From positions 1 to 17,585 of the forward strand of contig CALCIB010000123.1 of assembly GCA_937907525.1 (NCBI GenBank): a stretch of 17,585 nt of DNA, in the 5' to 3' direction. The stretch comes from an uncultured Planctomycetales bacterium (lineage in GTDB: Bacteria; Planctomycetota; Planctomycetia; Isosphaerales; Isosphaeraceae). This document shows positions 1-13,248 of the stretch, in pieces. The notes beneath the pieces are model-generated. The model was not told the origin of the DNA, did not search any database, and worked only from the letters and a program-made list of their open reading frames with translations. The translations under genes were made by a program, and so were the position numbers. Numbering within the stretch: the first letter of the stretch is position 1; every line of letters begins with the position of its first letter.

Positions 1-14
1 CCGCGAAGCGGTCA

Positions 15-112
15 GATGAGGGGGACGACGAGACAAAGAGCCGTTGGAATTCGCGGAGGCCCGTCCGGGAAGCCCTGGACGTCGATGGCGTTTTGTCTCG
101 CCCCCCCTCATC
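15..112. repeat. Inverted repeat with a 54-nt loop at the window start
   Basis: Two blocks pair: GATGAGGGGG at 15-24 with CCCCCTCATC at 103-112, and CGAGACAAA at 29-37 with TTTGTCTCG at 92-100. The connectors between blocks are 4 nt on the left and 2 nt on the right. The loop is 38-91. The right arm runs into the hairpin repeat at 101-150. It may be a decayed repeat boundary or a pair of partial copies in opposite orientation. I see no coding capacity here. Confidence 0.5.
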
Positions 113-150
113 CGGCCCTTCGGGCCACCTTCCCCCGCGAGGGGGGAAGG
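101..150 (-). repeat. Dispersed double-hairpin repeat, copy A
   Basis: On the minus strand this reads as a larger hairpin, a smaller hairpin and a GGATGAGGGG end. The small hairpin is GGCCC (114-118) with GGGCC (122-126) around a TTC loop. The large hairpin is CCTTCCCCC (128-136) with GGGGGAAGG (142-150). The same arrangement, with nearly the same sequence, occurs at 17532-17583 in the opposite orientation. Such short, non-coding, palindromic intergenic elements resemble REP or MITE-type repeats. Confidence 0.75.
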
Positions 151-229
151 CCGTTATGTTCACCACCCCCAGAATCCGTGACGGTCAGGGCTTTTCGAAT
201 TCGCTCCGTCGTTCCGCCGCCGTGGTCGC

Positions 230-259
230 TTGTGTCGGGTCGAGGCGGTTTGCCATAAT
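230..259 (+). promoter_or_regulatory. Candidate sigma-70-type promoter for the pyrophosphatase gene
   Basis: CATAAT at 254-259 matches five of six bases of the -10 consensus. TTGTGT at 230-235 matches the first three bases of the -35 consensus. The spacing is 18 nt. The site lies about 90 nt before the ATG at 349, so the transcript would begin just before the 273-318 hairpin. The -35 match is weak and the call rests mainly on the -10 box in very GC-rich DNA. Confidence 0.35.
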
Positions 260-272
260 CGCGGGGTCGCGC

Positions 273-318
273 TTCCGACGGCCGACGCGCCCCCTTCGGG
301 TTCGGGCGGCCGTCGGAA
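273..318 (+). promoter_or_regulatory. 12-bp leader hairpin upstream of the pyrophosphatase gene
   Basis: TTCCGACGGCCG at 273-284 pairs perfectly with CGGCCGTCGGAA at 307-318 around a 22-nt loop that itself contains a small CCC-TTC-GGG fold. The hairpin ends 30 nt before the start codon and is followed by a short pyrimidine run with four T (327-330). It could act as an attenuator, an RNA-stabilising leader structure, or the terminator of something upstream. The sequence does not decide between these. Confidence 0.45.
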
Positions 319-348
319 CTCACTCCTTTTCGAACGGCCCGAGGCGTT

Positions 349-2883
<2,535 letters not shown>

Positions 2884-2923
2884 GCGGCGTCGAACCGACC
2901 CGCCGCCGTCCGGGCCTCGCGCC

Positions 2924-3466
2924 ATGATGCTCATGGCCGAGGACCAGGACGGGCGGACGATCTGGGTCGTGGTGGAACTCCATCGACCCAAAAAGCGGAT
3001 TCGAAGCCGGATCGTCCTGCATCTGGGCGAGTTCCGCGACCGCGACGCGGCCGAGTCCGCGTTCCGGTCGCGGCTGGCCGACGACCCCCGGCTCCGCGCG
3101 CTCGCCGAGCGCTGGCGGATCGCGGCGGCCGACGTGCTGTCGGATCGCAAGGCCCGCCGTCGCTTCCTGCTGTGCGGCGTGATCGCCGGCGTCTCCGAAT
3201 ACGCCGACGACCTGCTCCGGCGTCGCGAGGCCGAGGAGCAAGCGGAGCGCGCCCGTCGTCGCGCGTCGGAATGGGCCGCCGGCGGAGGCTCGGACGCCTT
3301 CGCCGTCCTGGGCCTGCCCCTGGCCGCCACGATCGACCAGATCAAGGCGGCCTACCGTCGCGCCGCCGTCCGCGCCCACCCCGACCGCGGCGGCGACCAC
3401 GCGCTGATGGTCGAACTCAACGCCGCCTACGAGGCGGCCGTCGAATACGCCTCCTGGCGCGGATAG
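2924..3466 (+). CDS. Small protein with a C-terminal J domain
   Basis: A 180-residue soluble protein. Residues ~124-176 form a J domain: the fold pattern DAFAVLGL, an amphipathic helix with KAAYRRAAVRAHPD, and the HPD motif at 152-154 that activates the ATPase of DnaK-type chaperones. The J domain sits at the C terminus, and there is no Gly/Phe region, zinc finger or DnaJ C-terminal domain, so this is a type III J protein and not DnaJ itself. The N-terminal ~95 residues are not recognised; a charged Arg/Glu-rich helix (98-115) links the two parts. It begins 41 nt after the pyrophosphatase gene on the same strand and is probably cotranscribed. Start choice is open: ATG also occurs at 2927 and 2933, with no clear Shine-Dalgarno. 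The client protein is unknown. Confidence 0.85.
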   Translation: MMLMAEDQDGRTIWVVVELHRPKKRIRSRIVLHLGEFRDRDAAESAFRSRLADDPRLRALAERWRIAAADVLSDRKARRRFLLCGVIAGVSEYADDLLRRREAEEQAERARRRASEWAAGGGSDAFAVLGLPLAATIDQIKAAYRRAAVRAHPDRGGDHALMVELNAAYEAAVEYASWRG

Positions 3467-3477
3467 GCTCGATCCGA

Positions 3478-3500
3478 GGCGGCGAGGGGTTTCGGCCGCC
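3478..3500 (+). terminator. Weak terminator-like hairpin after the J-domain gene
   Basis: GGCGGC at 3478-3483 pairs with GCCGCC at 3495-3500 around an 11-nt loop, 12 nt after the stop codon. No T run follows, so it is not a convincing intrinsic terminator. It abuts the separate dyad at 3500-3526. Confidence 0.25.
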
Positions 3501-3526
3501 GGACGCCCCGGATATATTGGCGTCCG
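3500..3526. promoter_or_regulatory. Operator-like dyad with AT-rich core before the PSCyt1 gene
   Basis: CGGACGCC at 3500-3507 is perfectly inverted as GGCGTCCG at 3519-3526. The 11-nt centre contains TATATT (3513-3518), which matches five of six -10 bases. GGATAT occurs in the centre (3510-3515) and again at 3529-3534. AT-rich sequence is rare in this window, so a promoter overlapped by an operator is plausible. No good -35 box is visible. An RNA hairpin is an alternative reading. Confidence 0.35.
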
Positions 3527-3568
3527 TCGGATATTTGTTGAAGTCCCCCACCCGATCACCACACGCGC

Positions 3569-3574
3569 GGAGGG
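3569..3574 (+). promoter_or_regulatory. Ribosome binding site supporting a TTG start
   Basis: GGAGGG lies seven bases before the TTG at 3582, the best Shine-Dalgarno match nearby. The alternative ATG at 3597 would be 22 bases from it and would cut five residues from the signal peptide. Confidence 0.6.
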
Positions 3575-3581
3575 ACCGGCC

Positions 3582-6500
3582 TTGCGCAACGTCCTCATGT
3601 CGGGGTTCGCGGCGGTTTGCCTGACGTTCGCGCCTCTCGCCGTCGCCGACGACGCGAAGGTCGAATTCAATCGCGACGTGCGGCCGATCCTCTCGGAACA
3701 CTGCTACGCCTGCCACGGGCCGGACAAGGGCCATCGCAAGGCGGGCCTTCGCCTGGACCGGCGCGACTCCGCGGTGAAGCACGGCGCCGTCTTTCCCGGC
3801 GACCCCGACGCCAGCGAACTGGTCATGCGGATCCTCAGCGACGACGCCGAGGAGATGATGCCCCCGCCGGAGGCGCACAAGGAACTCGCCGACGCCGACA
3901 AGCAAGTCCTTCAAGACTGGATCGCCCAGGGCGCGGAATACCAACTCCACTGGGCCTACGCCCCCCCCGTCCGGCCCGCCGCCCCCGAGGTCGAGGACCA
4001 GACGTGGGTCCGCAACCCCATCGACGCCTTCCTGCTTTCCAACCTGGAGTCCAAGGGCGTCGCGCCGTCGCCGGAGGCGTCGCGGCGACGACTGATCCGC
4101 CGGCTCTCGCTCGACCTGCTGGGCTTGCCGCCGACCCCCGAGGAGGTCCGCGCGTTCGAGGAGGACGCCGACCCGAAGGCTTACGAGAAATTGGTCGACC
4201 GCCTGCTGAAGTCGCCCCACTACGGCGAGCGGATGGCCGTCGCCTGGCTGGACCTCGCCCGCTTCACCGACTCGGTCGGCTACCACGGCGACCAGGGCCA
4301 GCGCGTCTTCCCGTACCGCGACTACGTGATCGACGCCTTCAACTCCGACAAGCCGTTCGACGTCTTCGCCGTCGAGCAGCTCGCCGGCGACCTGCTGCCC
4401 GACCCGACCCCCGATCAACTGGTCGCCACCTGCTTCAACCGGCTCAACATGATGACCCGCGAGGGAGGCGCGCAGCCCGGGGAATACCTCGCCAAGTACG
4501 CCGCCGACCGCGCCCGCACCGTCGGCCTGACCTTCCTGGGCTCGACGTTCGGCTGCGCCGAGTGCCACGACCACAAGTACGACCCGATCTCCCAGCGCGA
4601 CTTCTACACGCTCTCGGCCTTCTTCGCCGACGTGAAGCAGTGGGGCGTTTACCACGACTACGACTACACCCCCAACCCCGAACTCAAGGGCTGGAGCAAC
4701 GACCACCCGTTCCCGCCGGAGATCGAGGTCCAGAGCCGGTATCTCGTCGAACGCCGCGACGACCTGGTCCGCAAGCTGGCCGGCGTCCTGGAGCGGTCCC
4801 CGGACATGGGAGCCCTTCGGAACTGGGTGCCGCCGACCGCCGAGTTCCTCAAGGCCCACGAGTCCGGCTGGGCGGCCTTGAAGCCGGTCGCGGCGGCTGG
4901 CGTCGAGGAGCTTCCCGACGACGGCCTGGTCGTCACCGACGCCGCGAAGTCCAGGGCGAAGCCGAAGGGGCCCGAGCCGCGGTTCAGGTTCCAGGCGGCC
5001 GCGCCGGGGTGGGTCGCCCGGATCCGGGTGGAACTCGTCCCCGACGCCCGCCACGGCGGCAAGGTCGCCCGCGACGGCGCCGAGACGGCCGGCGTCAACC
5101 TGACCGCGACGGTCACGGGCGAAGACAAGCCGCTGGGCTTCTTCCTCGCCGACGCCGATCTCAAGTCTCCGCGCTACTTCAACGGCGACGAGATCCCCGG
5201 CGTCCTCGCCGGCTGGCGGACGTCGAAGGACCACGCCGACGAGACTCAGACCGCCGTCTGGTGTCTGGACCAACCGATCCAGTTGGAGGAAGGCCGGACG
5301 CTGACCGTCGAGGTCAAAAGCGCGCAGGCCGGACGGGTCCGCGTCTCGTTCTCGCCGATCGGGATCGGCCGCGACGGCGACCCGATCGGCGACGTCGACC
5401 CCGACGACCGCGCTGCGGTCCTCGCCGCCGCCCGCCAAGGAACGCGGGTCGAAACCGAGAGGGCCCGCGCCTGCTTCGCCCGAAGCGCCGCGGCCGACGC
5501 GGAATCGTGGCGGGCGGTCAAGGAGTTGGCGAAAGAGATCCTCGACTGCCGCGACGGCCGCGCGTTCTGCACGATCGTCCGCGCCGCCGAGCCGATGGAG
5601 ACCCGCGTCCTGCCTCGCGGCGACTGGACCGACAGGAGCGGCGAGGTCGTCGAGCCGGAAGTCCCGCGCTTCCTCCCCCACGCCTCGGTCGCGACCGGCC
5701 GACGGCTCACCCGGCTGGACCTCGCCCGCTGGATCGTCGCCGACGAGAACCCGCTGACGGCCCGCGTGTTCGTCAACCGACTCTGGAAGCAACTCTTCGG
5801 CTCGGGCATAAGCGCCGTGGTGGAGGACGTCGGCGTCCAGGGGGAGTGGCCCGTCCATCCGGAGTTGCTCGACTGGCTGGCGGTGGAGTTCCGCGAATCG
5901 GGCTGGGACGTCAAGCACGTCGTCCGGCTGATGGTCGAGTCGTCGGCCTACCGCCAGGACTCCAGGGGCCGGCCGGAGTTGAACGACCTGGATCCGAACA
6001 ACCGCTGGGTCGCGTTCCAATCGCCGCGGCGGCTGGAGGCGGAGTTCGTCCGCGACAACGCGCTCGCCGTCGCGGGGCTGTTGAATCCCGACGTCGGCGG
6101 CCCCAGCGCCTTCCCGTACCAGCCGGCCGGGTATTACTCGAACCTACAGTTCCCCAATCGCGATTACATCGCCAGCGCGGGGGCGCTTCAGTATCGCCGC
6201 GGGGTGTACTCGCACTGGCAGCGGACGTTCCCGCATCCGATGCTCGCCAACTTCGACGCGCCGGCGCGTGAGGAATGCACGCCGGCCCGGAACGTCGCCA
6301 ACACGCCCCAGCAGGCGCTGACGCTTCTGAACGATCCCAGCTTCGTCGAGGCCGCGCGGACGCTCGCCGGGCGGATTCTGGCGGAGGGGGCGGCCGACGA
6401 CGGCGACCGGATCGACCGGATCTACCGTTTGGTGCTGGGGAGGCCGGTCGCCGAGGCCGAGCGGGCGTCGCTCCTGGACTACCTGGCGGCAAGCCGACGG

Positions 6501-6641
6501 ACCTTCCAGGCCGACCCGGCCGCGGCCGAGAAGCTGCTGAGCGTCGGCCAGGCGCCGGCCGGTGGCGACGCCGAGACCGCCGCCTGGGCGATGACCTGCC
6601 GCGTCGTCCTCAACCTCCACGAGTCGATCACCCGGTACTGA
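3582..6641 (+). CDS. Secreted PSCyt1/DUF1549/DUF1553 cytochrome-type protein
   Basis: A 1019-residue exported protein. Residues 1-22 form a signal peptide (ending AVA). The planctomycete cytochrome c domain follows (~28-118), with heme motif CYACH at 41-45 and MMPPP at 92-96 as the likely Met ligand. DUF1549 spans ~143-353 and carries a second CxxCH, CAECH at 325-329. A beta-rich jelly-roll-like region covers ~460-600. DUF1553 spans ~706-1015, opening at GRRLTRLDLARW and containing FVNRLWKQLFG. The family is found mostly in planctomycetes and is often linked to envelope functions or breakdown of complex glycans, but no reaction is established. The gene is followed 13 nt later by the DUF1501 gene, its usual partner. 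TTG is chosen over ATG 3597 because GGAGGG sits seven bases upstream. Domain assignment is confident; function is unknown. Confidence 0.93.
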   Translation: MRNVLMSGFAAVCLTFAPLAVADDAKVEFNRDVRPILSEHCYACHGPDKGHRKAGLRLDRRDSAVKHGAVFPGDPDASELVMRILSDDAEEMMPPPEAHKELADADKQVLQDWIAQGAEYQLHWAYAPPVRPAAPEVEDQTWVRNPIDAFLLSNLESKGVAPSPEASRRRLIRRLSLDLLGLPPTPEEVRAFEEDADPKAYEKLVDRLLKSPHYGERMAVAWLDLARFTDSVGYHGDQGQRVFPYRDYVIDAFNSDKPFDVFAVEQLAGDLLPDPTPDQLVATCFNRLNMMTREGGAQPGEYLAKYAADRARTVGLTFLGSTFGCAECHDHKYDPISQRDFYTLSAFFADVKQWGVYHDYDYTPNPELKGWSNDHPFPPEIEVQSRYLVERRDDLVRKLAGVLERSPDMGALRNWVPPTAEFLKAHESGWAALKPVAAAGVEELPDDGLVVTDAAKSRAKPKGPEPRFRFQAAAPGWVARIRVELVPDARHGGKVARDGAETAGVNLTATVTGEDKPLGFFLADADLKSPRYFNGDEIPGVLAGWRTSKDHADETQTAVWCLDQPIQLEEGRTLTVEVKSAQAGRVRVSFSPIGIGRDGDPIGDVDPDDRAAVLAAARQGTRVETERARACFARSAAADAESWRAVKELAKEILDCRDGRAFCTIVRAAEPMETRVLPRGDWTDRSGEVVEPEVPRFLPHASVATGRRLTRLDLARWIVADENPLTARVFVNRLWKQLFGSGISAVVEDVGVQGEWPVHPELLDWLAVEFRESGWDVKHVVRLMVESSAYRQDSRGRPELNDLDPNNRWVAFQSPRRLEAEFVRDNALAVAGLLNPDVGGPSAFPYQPAGYYSNLQFPNRDYIASAGALQYRRGVYSHWQRTFPHPMLANFDAPAREECTPARNVANTPQQALTLLNDPSFVEAARTLAGRILAEGAADDGDRIDRIYRLVLGRPVAEAERASLLDYLAASRRTFQADPAAAEKLLSVGQAPAGGDAETAAWAMTCRVVLNLHESITRY

Positions 6642-6654
6642 GCGAGGCCCGACC

Positions 6655-8115
6655 ATGCCCACCGACTTCGACGCCTGGCGGACCCGCCTCCAGCGCAGGG
6701 CGTTTCTGAGGAACTCGGCCTACGGGATCGGCTCCCTGGCGCTCGCCGGCTTGCTCGATCCGACGCTTCAGCGGCGGGCGGGCGCCTCCGAACCCGAAGC
6801 CGGCGATCCTGGCGGCCACTGGAACGGCGTGATCCGGCCGACGCATTTCCCGATCAAGGCCAAGCGGGTGATCCACCTCTGCATGGCCGGCGGGCCGTCG
6901 CAGTTCGAGAGCCTGGACCACAAGCCCCGCCTCGCGGCGCTCGACGGCCAGCCGTTCCCCGAGTCGTTCACCAGGGGGCAGCAACTCGCGCAGTTGCAGA
7001 ACAAGGCGTTGATCGCGCGCGGGCCGTTCTGCGGGTTCCAGCGCCACGGCGAATCGGGACAGATGATCTCCGACCTGTTCCCGCACATCGCCACCATCGC
7101 CGACAAGATCGCCATCGTCCGCTCGATGACGACCGAGCAGATCAACCACGACCCGGCGCACGCCTTCATGAACAGCGGGTCGATCCTCAAGGGTCGGCCG
7201 AGCATGGGCTCCTGGCTGCTCTACGGCCTGGGGGCGGAGACCGACGACCTGCCGGGGTTCGTCGTCTTGACGTCGGCGGGGGCGACGGGTCTTCAGCCGG
7301 TCTCGGCGCGGCAGTGGTCGGCCGGGTTCCTCCCCAGCAAGTTCCAGGGGATCCAGTTCCAGTCCAAGGGGGACGCGGTCCACTACATCTCCAGCCCTCC
7401 CGGCGTGGACCCGATCGCGCAGCAAGCCTCGATCGCCGAGGTCAACCGGCTCAACGGGATGCTCGCCGACGACCGGCTCGACTCCGAGATTCAAACCCGG
7501 ATCGCCCAGTACGAGTTGGCGTTCCGGATGCAGACGAGCGTGCCGGAGTTGACCGACTTCTCCAGCGAGCCGAAATCGGTCCTGGACATGTACGGCGTCG
7601 CCACCCCCGGCGACGGCAGCTTCGCCTCCAACTGTTTGATGGCCCGGCGGCTGGCCGAGCGCGGGGTCCGGATGATCCAGCTTTACCACCGCGCCTGGGA
7701 CCACCACGGCGGCATCGAGCGGGGGATGACCCTGGCCGCCAGGGACGTCGACCAGCCGTGCGCCGCCTTGGTGAAGGACCTGGAGCGGCGGGGGATGCTC
7801 GACGAGACCCTGATCGTCTGGGGGGGCGAGTTCGGCCGCACCCCGATGGGACAGGGGACCGGCCGCGACCACCACATCCTGGGCTTCTCGATCTGGCTGG
7901 CCGGCGGCGGGATCAAGGGGGGCGTGACCCACGGCGCGACCGACGAGTTGGGATACCGAGCGGTGGAGGACGTGGTCCCCGTCCACGACCTCCACGCGAC
8001 GATCCTGGCGCTTTGCGGGATCGACGGCAACCGCTTCACGGTCAAGTTCCAGGGGCTCGACGTCCGGCTCACCGGCTTCGAGCCCGCGAACGTGGTGCGA
8101 GGGCTCCTCGCCTGA
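6655..8115 (+). CDS. Tat-exported DUF1501 family protein
   Basis: A 486-residue protein of the DUF1501 family, which is related in fold to alkaline phosphatases and sulfatases. The N terminus carries a twin-arginine signal, QRRAFLRNS around Arg14-Arg15, followed by a hydrophobic stretch to about residue 35, so it should be exported folded. Family signatures include VIHLCMAGGPSQFESLDHKP (72-91), HDPAHAFMNSGS starting at His165, and GGEFGRTPMGQGTGRDHH (390-407), which holds likely metal ligands. Length is normal for the family. It begins 13 nt after the PSCyt1/DUF1549/DUF1553 gene, with GAGG upstream, and the two almost certainly form one transcript. In planctomycetes this pair recurs many times per genome. 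The substrate is unknown; a role on an extracytoplasmic substrate is an inference from the two export signals. Confidence 0.93.
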   Translation: MPTDFDAWRTRLQRRAFLRNSAYGIGSLALAGLLDPTLQRRAGASEPEAGDPGGHWNGVIRPTHFPIKAKRVIHLCMAGGPSQFESLDHKPRLAALDGQPFPESFTRGQQLAQLQNKALIARGPFCGFQRHGESGQMISDLFPHIATIADKIAIVRSMTTEQINHDPAHAFMNSGSILKGRPSMGSWLLYGLGAETDDLPGFVVLTSAGATGLQPVSARQWSAGFLPSKFQGIQFQSKGDAVHYISSPPGVDPIAQQASIAEVNRLNGMLADDRLDSEIQTRIAQYELAFRMQTSVPELTDFSSEPKSVLDMYGVATPGDGSFASNCLMARRLAERGVRMIQLYHRAWDHHGGIERGMTLAARDVDQPCAALVKDLERRGMLDETLIVWGGEFGRTPMGQGTGRDHHILGFSIWLAGGGIKGGVTHGATDELGYRAVEDVVPVHDLHATILALCGIDGNRFTVKFQGLDVRLTGFEPANVVRGLLA

Positions 8116-8162
8116 CCCGGCGCGCCCACCCGGATCGGGCCCCTTCCTCCACGAAGGTGATC

Positions 8163-8257
8163 TGTCTAAAACCTAAGAAACGTGTGATGCCAATCATCCC
8201 TTCTCCCCTTGTGGGAGAAGGGATGATCGCAATCACCTGTTTTGATGGTTTCCGACA
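8163..8257. repeat. 95-nt imperfect palindrome in a convergent gap (repeat copy C)
   Basis: The inner stem is perfect: 15 bases at 8193-8207 pair with 8213-8227 around a CTTGT loop. The symmetry continues outward in exact register to TGTC at 8163-8166 and GACA at 8254-8257, giving 45-nt arms that match at 34 of 45 positions by my count. It lies between the stop codons of two convergent genes and could terminate transcription from both sides, although it lacks a strong T run. One arm is homologous to 11710-11755, so this is a mobile-type repeat and not just a local hairpin. Confidence 0.75.
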
Positions 8258-8295
8258 AGGCGCCCCCAGGAGAGGAGGCGGGGACCGTCGCGACG

Positions 8296-11691
<3,396 letters not shown>

Positions 11692-11697
11692 CTCAGA

Positions 11698-11701
11698 CTC
11701 C
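11698..11701 (-). promoter_or_regulatory. Ribosome binding site that selects the treS start
   Basis: On the minus strand GGAG is followed by six bases and then the ATG at 11691. It overlaps the alternative ATG at 11703, whose own upstream region has only a distant AGGA. Confidence 0.5.
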
Positions 11702-11709
11702 ATCACGGC

Positions 11710-11771
11710 TTGCCGAAATCCTGAAGAACACATGAGGACGATCGTCCCCTCTCCCGGTGGGAGAGGGGACG
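11710..11771 (+). repeat. Hairpin repeat in the treS leader (repeat copy D)
   Basis: CGTCCCCTCTCCC at 11743-11755 pairs perfectly with GGGAGAGGGGACG at 11759-11771 around a three-base GGT loop. The arm 11710-11755 aligns without gaps to both arms of the palindrome at 8163-8257, matching about 31 of 45 and 32 of 46 positions. The element ends 18 nt before the treS start, so a transcript starting upstream would carry this 13-bp hairpin in its leader. Only the inner part of the second arm is recognisable. Confidence 0.7.
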
Positions 11772-11871
11772 GAATAGGCGATCCGGGTCGATATCGAGCT
11801 TGCGTATGCTCTCCAGATTCCTAATCGAAAAGTCGTGCCATACTTATGCTCGAAGGCGGCCGCGGCCGGCG

Positions 11872-13248
11872 TCAGTTCCTCAGGCTGGAGAGGGGGGCGG
11901 GGATTCGGCCGCCGTGGCGGACGAAGTCGGCGGAGCCACCCGCGGCGTGGATCGGCAGGATCTCCATCTCGCCGAAGAGGCCGCCGAAGACGGCGCGCTC
12001 GCCGGCCTTTTTGCCGGGGACGGGGATGACGCGCACGGCGGTCGTCTTGTGGTTGATGACGCCGATGGCCACCTCGTCGGCGATCAGGGCCGAGAGGGTC
12101 TCGGCGTCGGTGTCGCCGGGGACGGCGATCATGTCCAGGCCCACCGAGCAGACCGCGGTCATCGCCTCCAGCTTGGCGAGCGTCAGATCGCCGGCCTCCA
12201 CCGCGCGCGCCAGCGCCGAGTCCTCGCTGACGGCCACGAACGCGCCGGAGAGCCCGCCGACGCTGGAGCTGGCGTAGCTCCCCCCCTTCTTGACCGCGTC
12301 GTTCAAGAGCGCGAGCGCCGCGGTCGAGCCGGGGCCTCCCAGGCGGGAGACGCCCATCGCCTGGAGGATCTCGCCGACGCTGTCGCCGACCTGCGGCGTG
12401 GGGGCCAGGGAGAGGTCGACGATCCCGAAGGCCACCCCCAGCCGGGCGGCGACCTCGCGGCCGATCAACTCGCCGACCCGGGTGACGCGGAACGCGGTGC
12501 TCTTGATCTCCTCGGCGATGTCGCCGAGCGTCGGCCGGCTGGGGGCGTGGGCCACCAGGTCCTCCACCGCCGCCTTGACCACGCCGGGGCCGCTAACGCC
12601 GATGTTGATGACGCAGTCCGGCTCCCCCTGGCCGTGGAACGCGCCGGCCATGAACGGGTTGTCGTTGGTCGCGTTGCCGAAGACCACCAGCTTGGCGCAG
12701 CCGAAGCCGTCGTGGTCCCTGGTCCGCTCGGCGGTCTCCTTCAGGACGCCCCCCAGCGCCGCCACGGCGTCCATGTTGATCCCCGCGGCCGTCGTGCCGA
12801 CGTTCACCGACGCGCAGACCCGCCGGGTCGTCGAAAGGACCTCCGGCAACGCGGCGATCAGCCGCCGCTCGCTTTCGGTCCAGCCCTTCTGCACCAGGGC
12901 CGTGAAGCCCCCCACCAGGTCGACCCCGACCTCCGCCGCCACCGCGTCGAGCGTTCGCGCGACGGCCAGAAGCCCCTCGGTCTTGTGCCCCGCGGCGACC
13001 CTGCCGATGGGGCTCAGCGCGATCCGGCGGTTGACGATCGGGATCCCGTAGCGGCCCTCCACCTCGCGACAGACGGCGCGAAGGCGGCCGGCGTAATGGA
13101 CCAACCGCGCGCGGATCCGGTCGCAGAGGATCTCGGCGTCCGGCGAGGAACAGGGGGCCAGGTCGATCCCCATCGTGACCGTCCGCACGTCCAACTTGTA
13201 CTGGCGGATCATGCTGAGGGTCGCCAGCACGTCTTCAGTTCGATGCAA
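11872..13248 (-). CDS. PFL family protein (UPF0210/DUF711)
   Basis: A 458-residue cytosolic protein of the UPF0210 (PFL) family, close to full family length. Conserved stretches include LDVRTVTMGIDLAPCSS (19-35), GVSGPGVVKAAVEDL (217-231), DLSLAPTPQVGDSVGEIL (278-295) and a Gly/Ser-rich block around 304-336. The family has been compared with pyruvate formate-lyase-like folds, but its reaction is not established. The TTG start at 13248 is favoured by AAGGAG six bases upstream; the next Met (residue 13) would remove the conserved start. The gene overlaps the end of the ACT-domain gene by 14 nt, with its ribosome site inside that gene, so coupled translation is likely. UPF0210 genes commonly sit beside ACT-domain genes, for example in streptococci. 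Confidence 0.93.
   Translation of the reverse strand: MHRTEDVLATLSMIRQYKLDVRTVTMGIDLAPCSSPDAEILCDRIRARLVHYAGRLRAVCREVEGRYGIPIVNRRIALSPIGRVAAGHKTEGLLAVARTLDAVAAEVGVDLVGGFTALVQKGWTESERRLIAALPEVLSTTRRVCASVNVGTTAAGINMDAVAALGGVLKETAERTRDHDGFGCAKLVVFGNATNDNPFMAGAFHGQGEPDCVINIGVSGPGVVKAAVEDLVAHAPSRPTLGDIAEEIKSTAFRVTRVGELIGREVAARLGVAFGIVDLSLAPTPQVGDSVGEILQAMGVSRLGGPGSTAALALLNDAVKKGGSYASSSVGGLSGAFVAVSEDSALARAVEAGDLTLAKLEAMTAVCSVGLDMIAVPGDTDAETLSALIADEVAIGVINHKTTAVRVIPVPGKKAGERAVFGGLFGEMEILPIHAAGGSADFVRHGGRIPAPLSSLRN

Larger units (their letters stand above)
1..348. other. Non-coding region upstream of the pyrophosphatase gene
   Basis: No gene can be supported in this stretch. Short open frames exist on both strands, but they are low-complexity high-GC frames rich in Arg, Pro and Gly and resemble no protein family I recognise. 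The region holds an inverted repeat (15-112), repeat copy A (101-150), a promoter candidate (230-259) and a 12-bp hairpin (273-318). Together these suggest a regulatory leader for the gene starting at 349. Confidence 0.6.

Noticed and set aside
3501..3545. Sigma-54-type promoter around TTGGCGTCCG and TTTGTTG
   Set aside because: The spacing between the GG and GC elements does not fit the -24/-12 rule, and the second element lacks the GC.
3417..6020. Open frame of 867 codons on the minus strand opposite the PSCyt1 gene
   Set aside because: Same shadow-frame signature, with repeated Val-Gly-Asp-Arg-type runs and no recognisable domain. The plus strand carries clear family motifs.
11692..11733. 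treS start at 11733
   Set aside because: The start would lie inside a repeat element and has no ribosome site. The added residues are simply a translation of the repeat.
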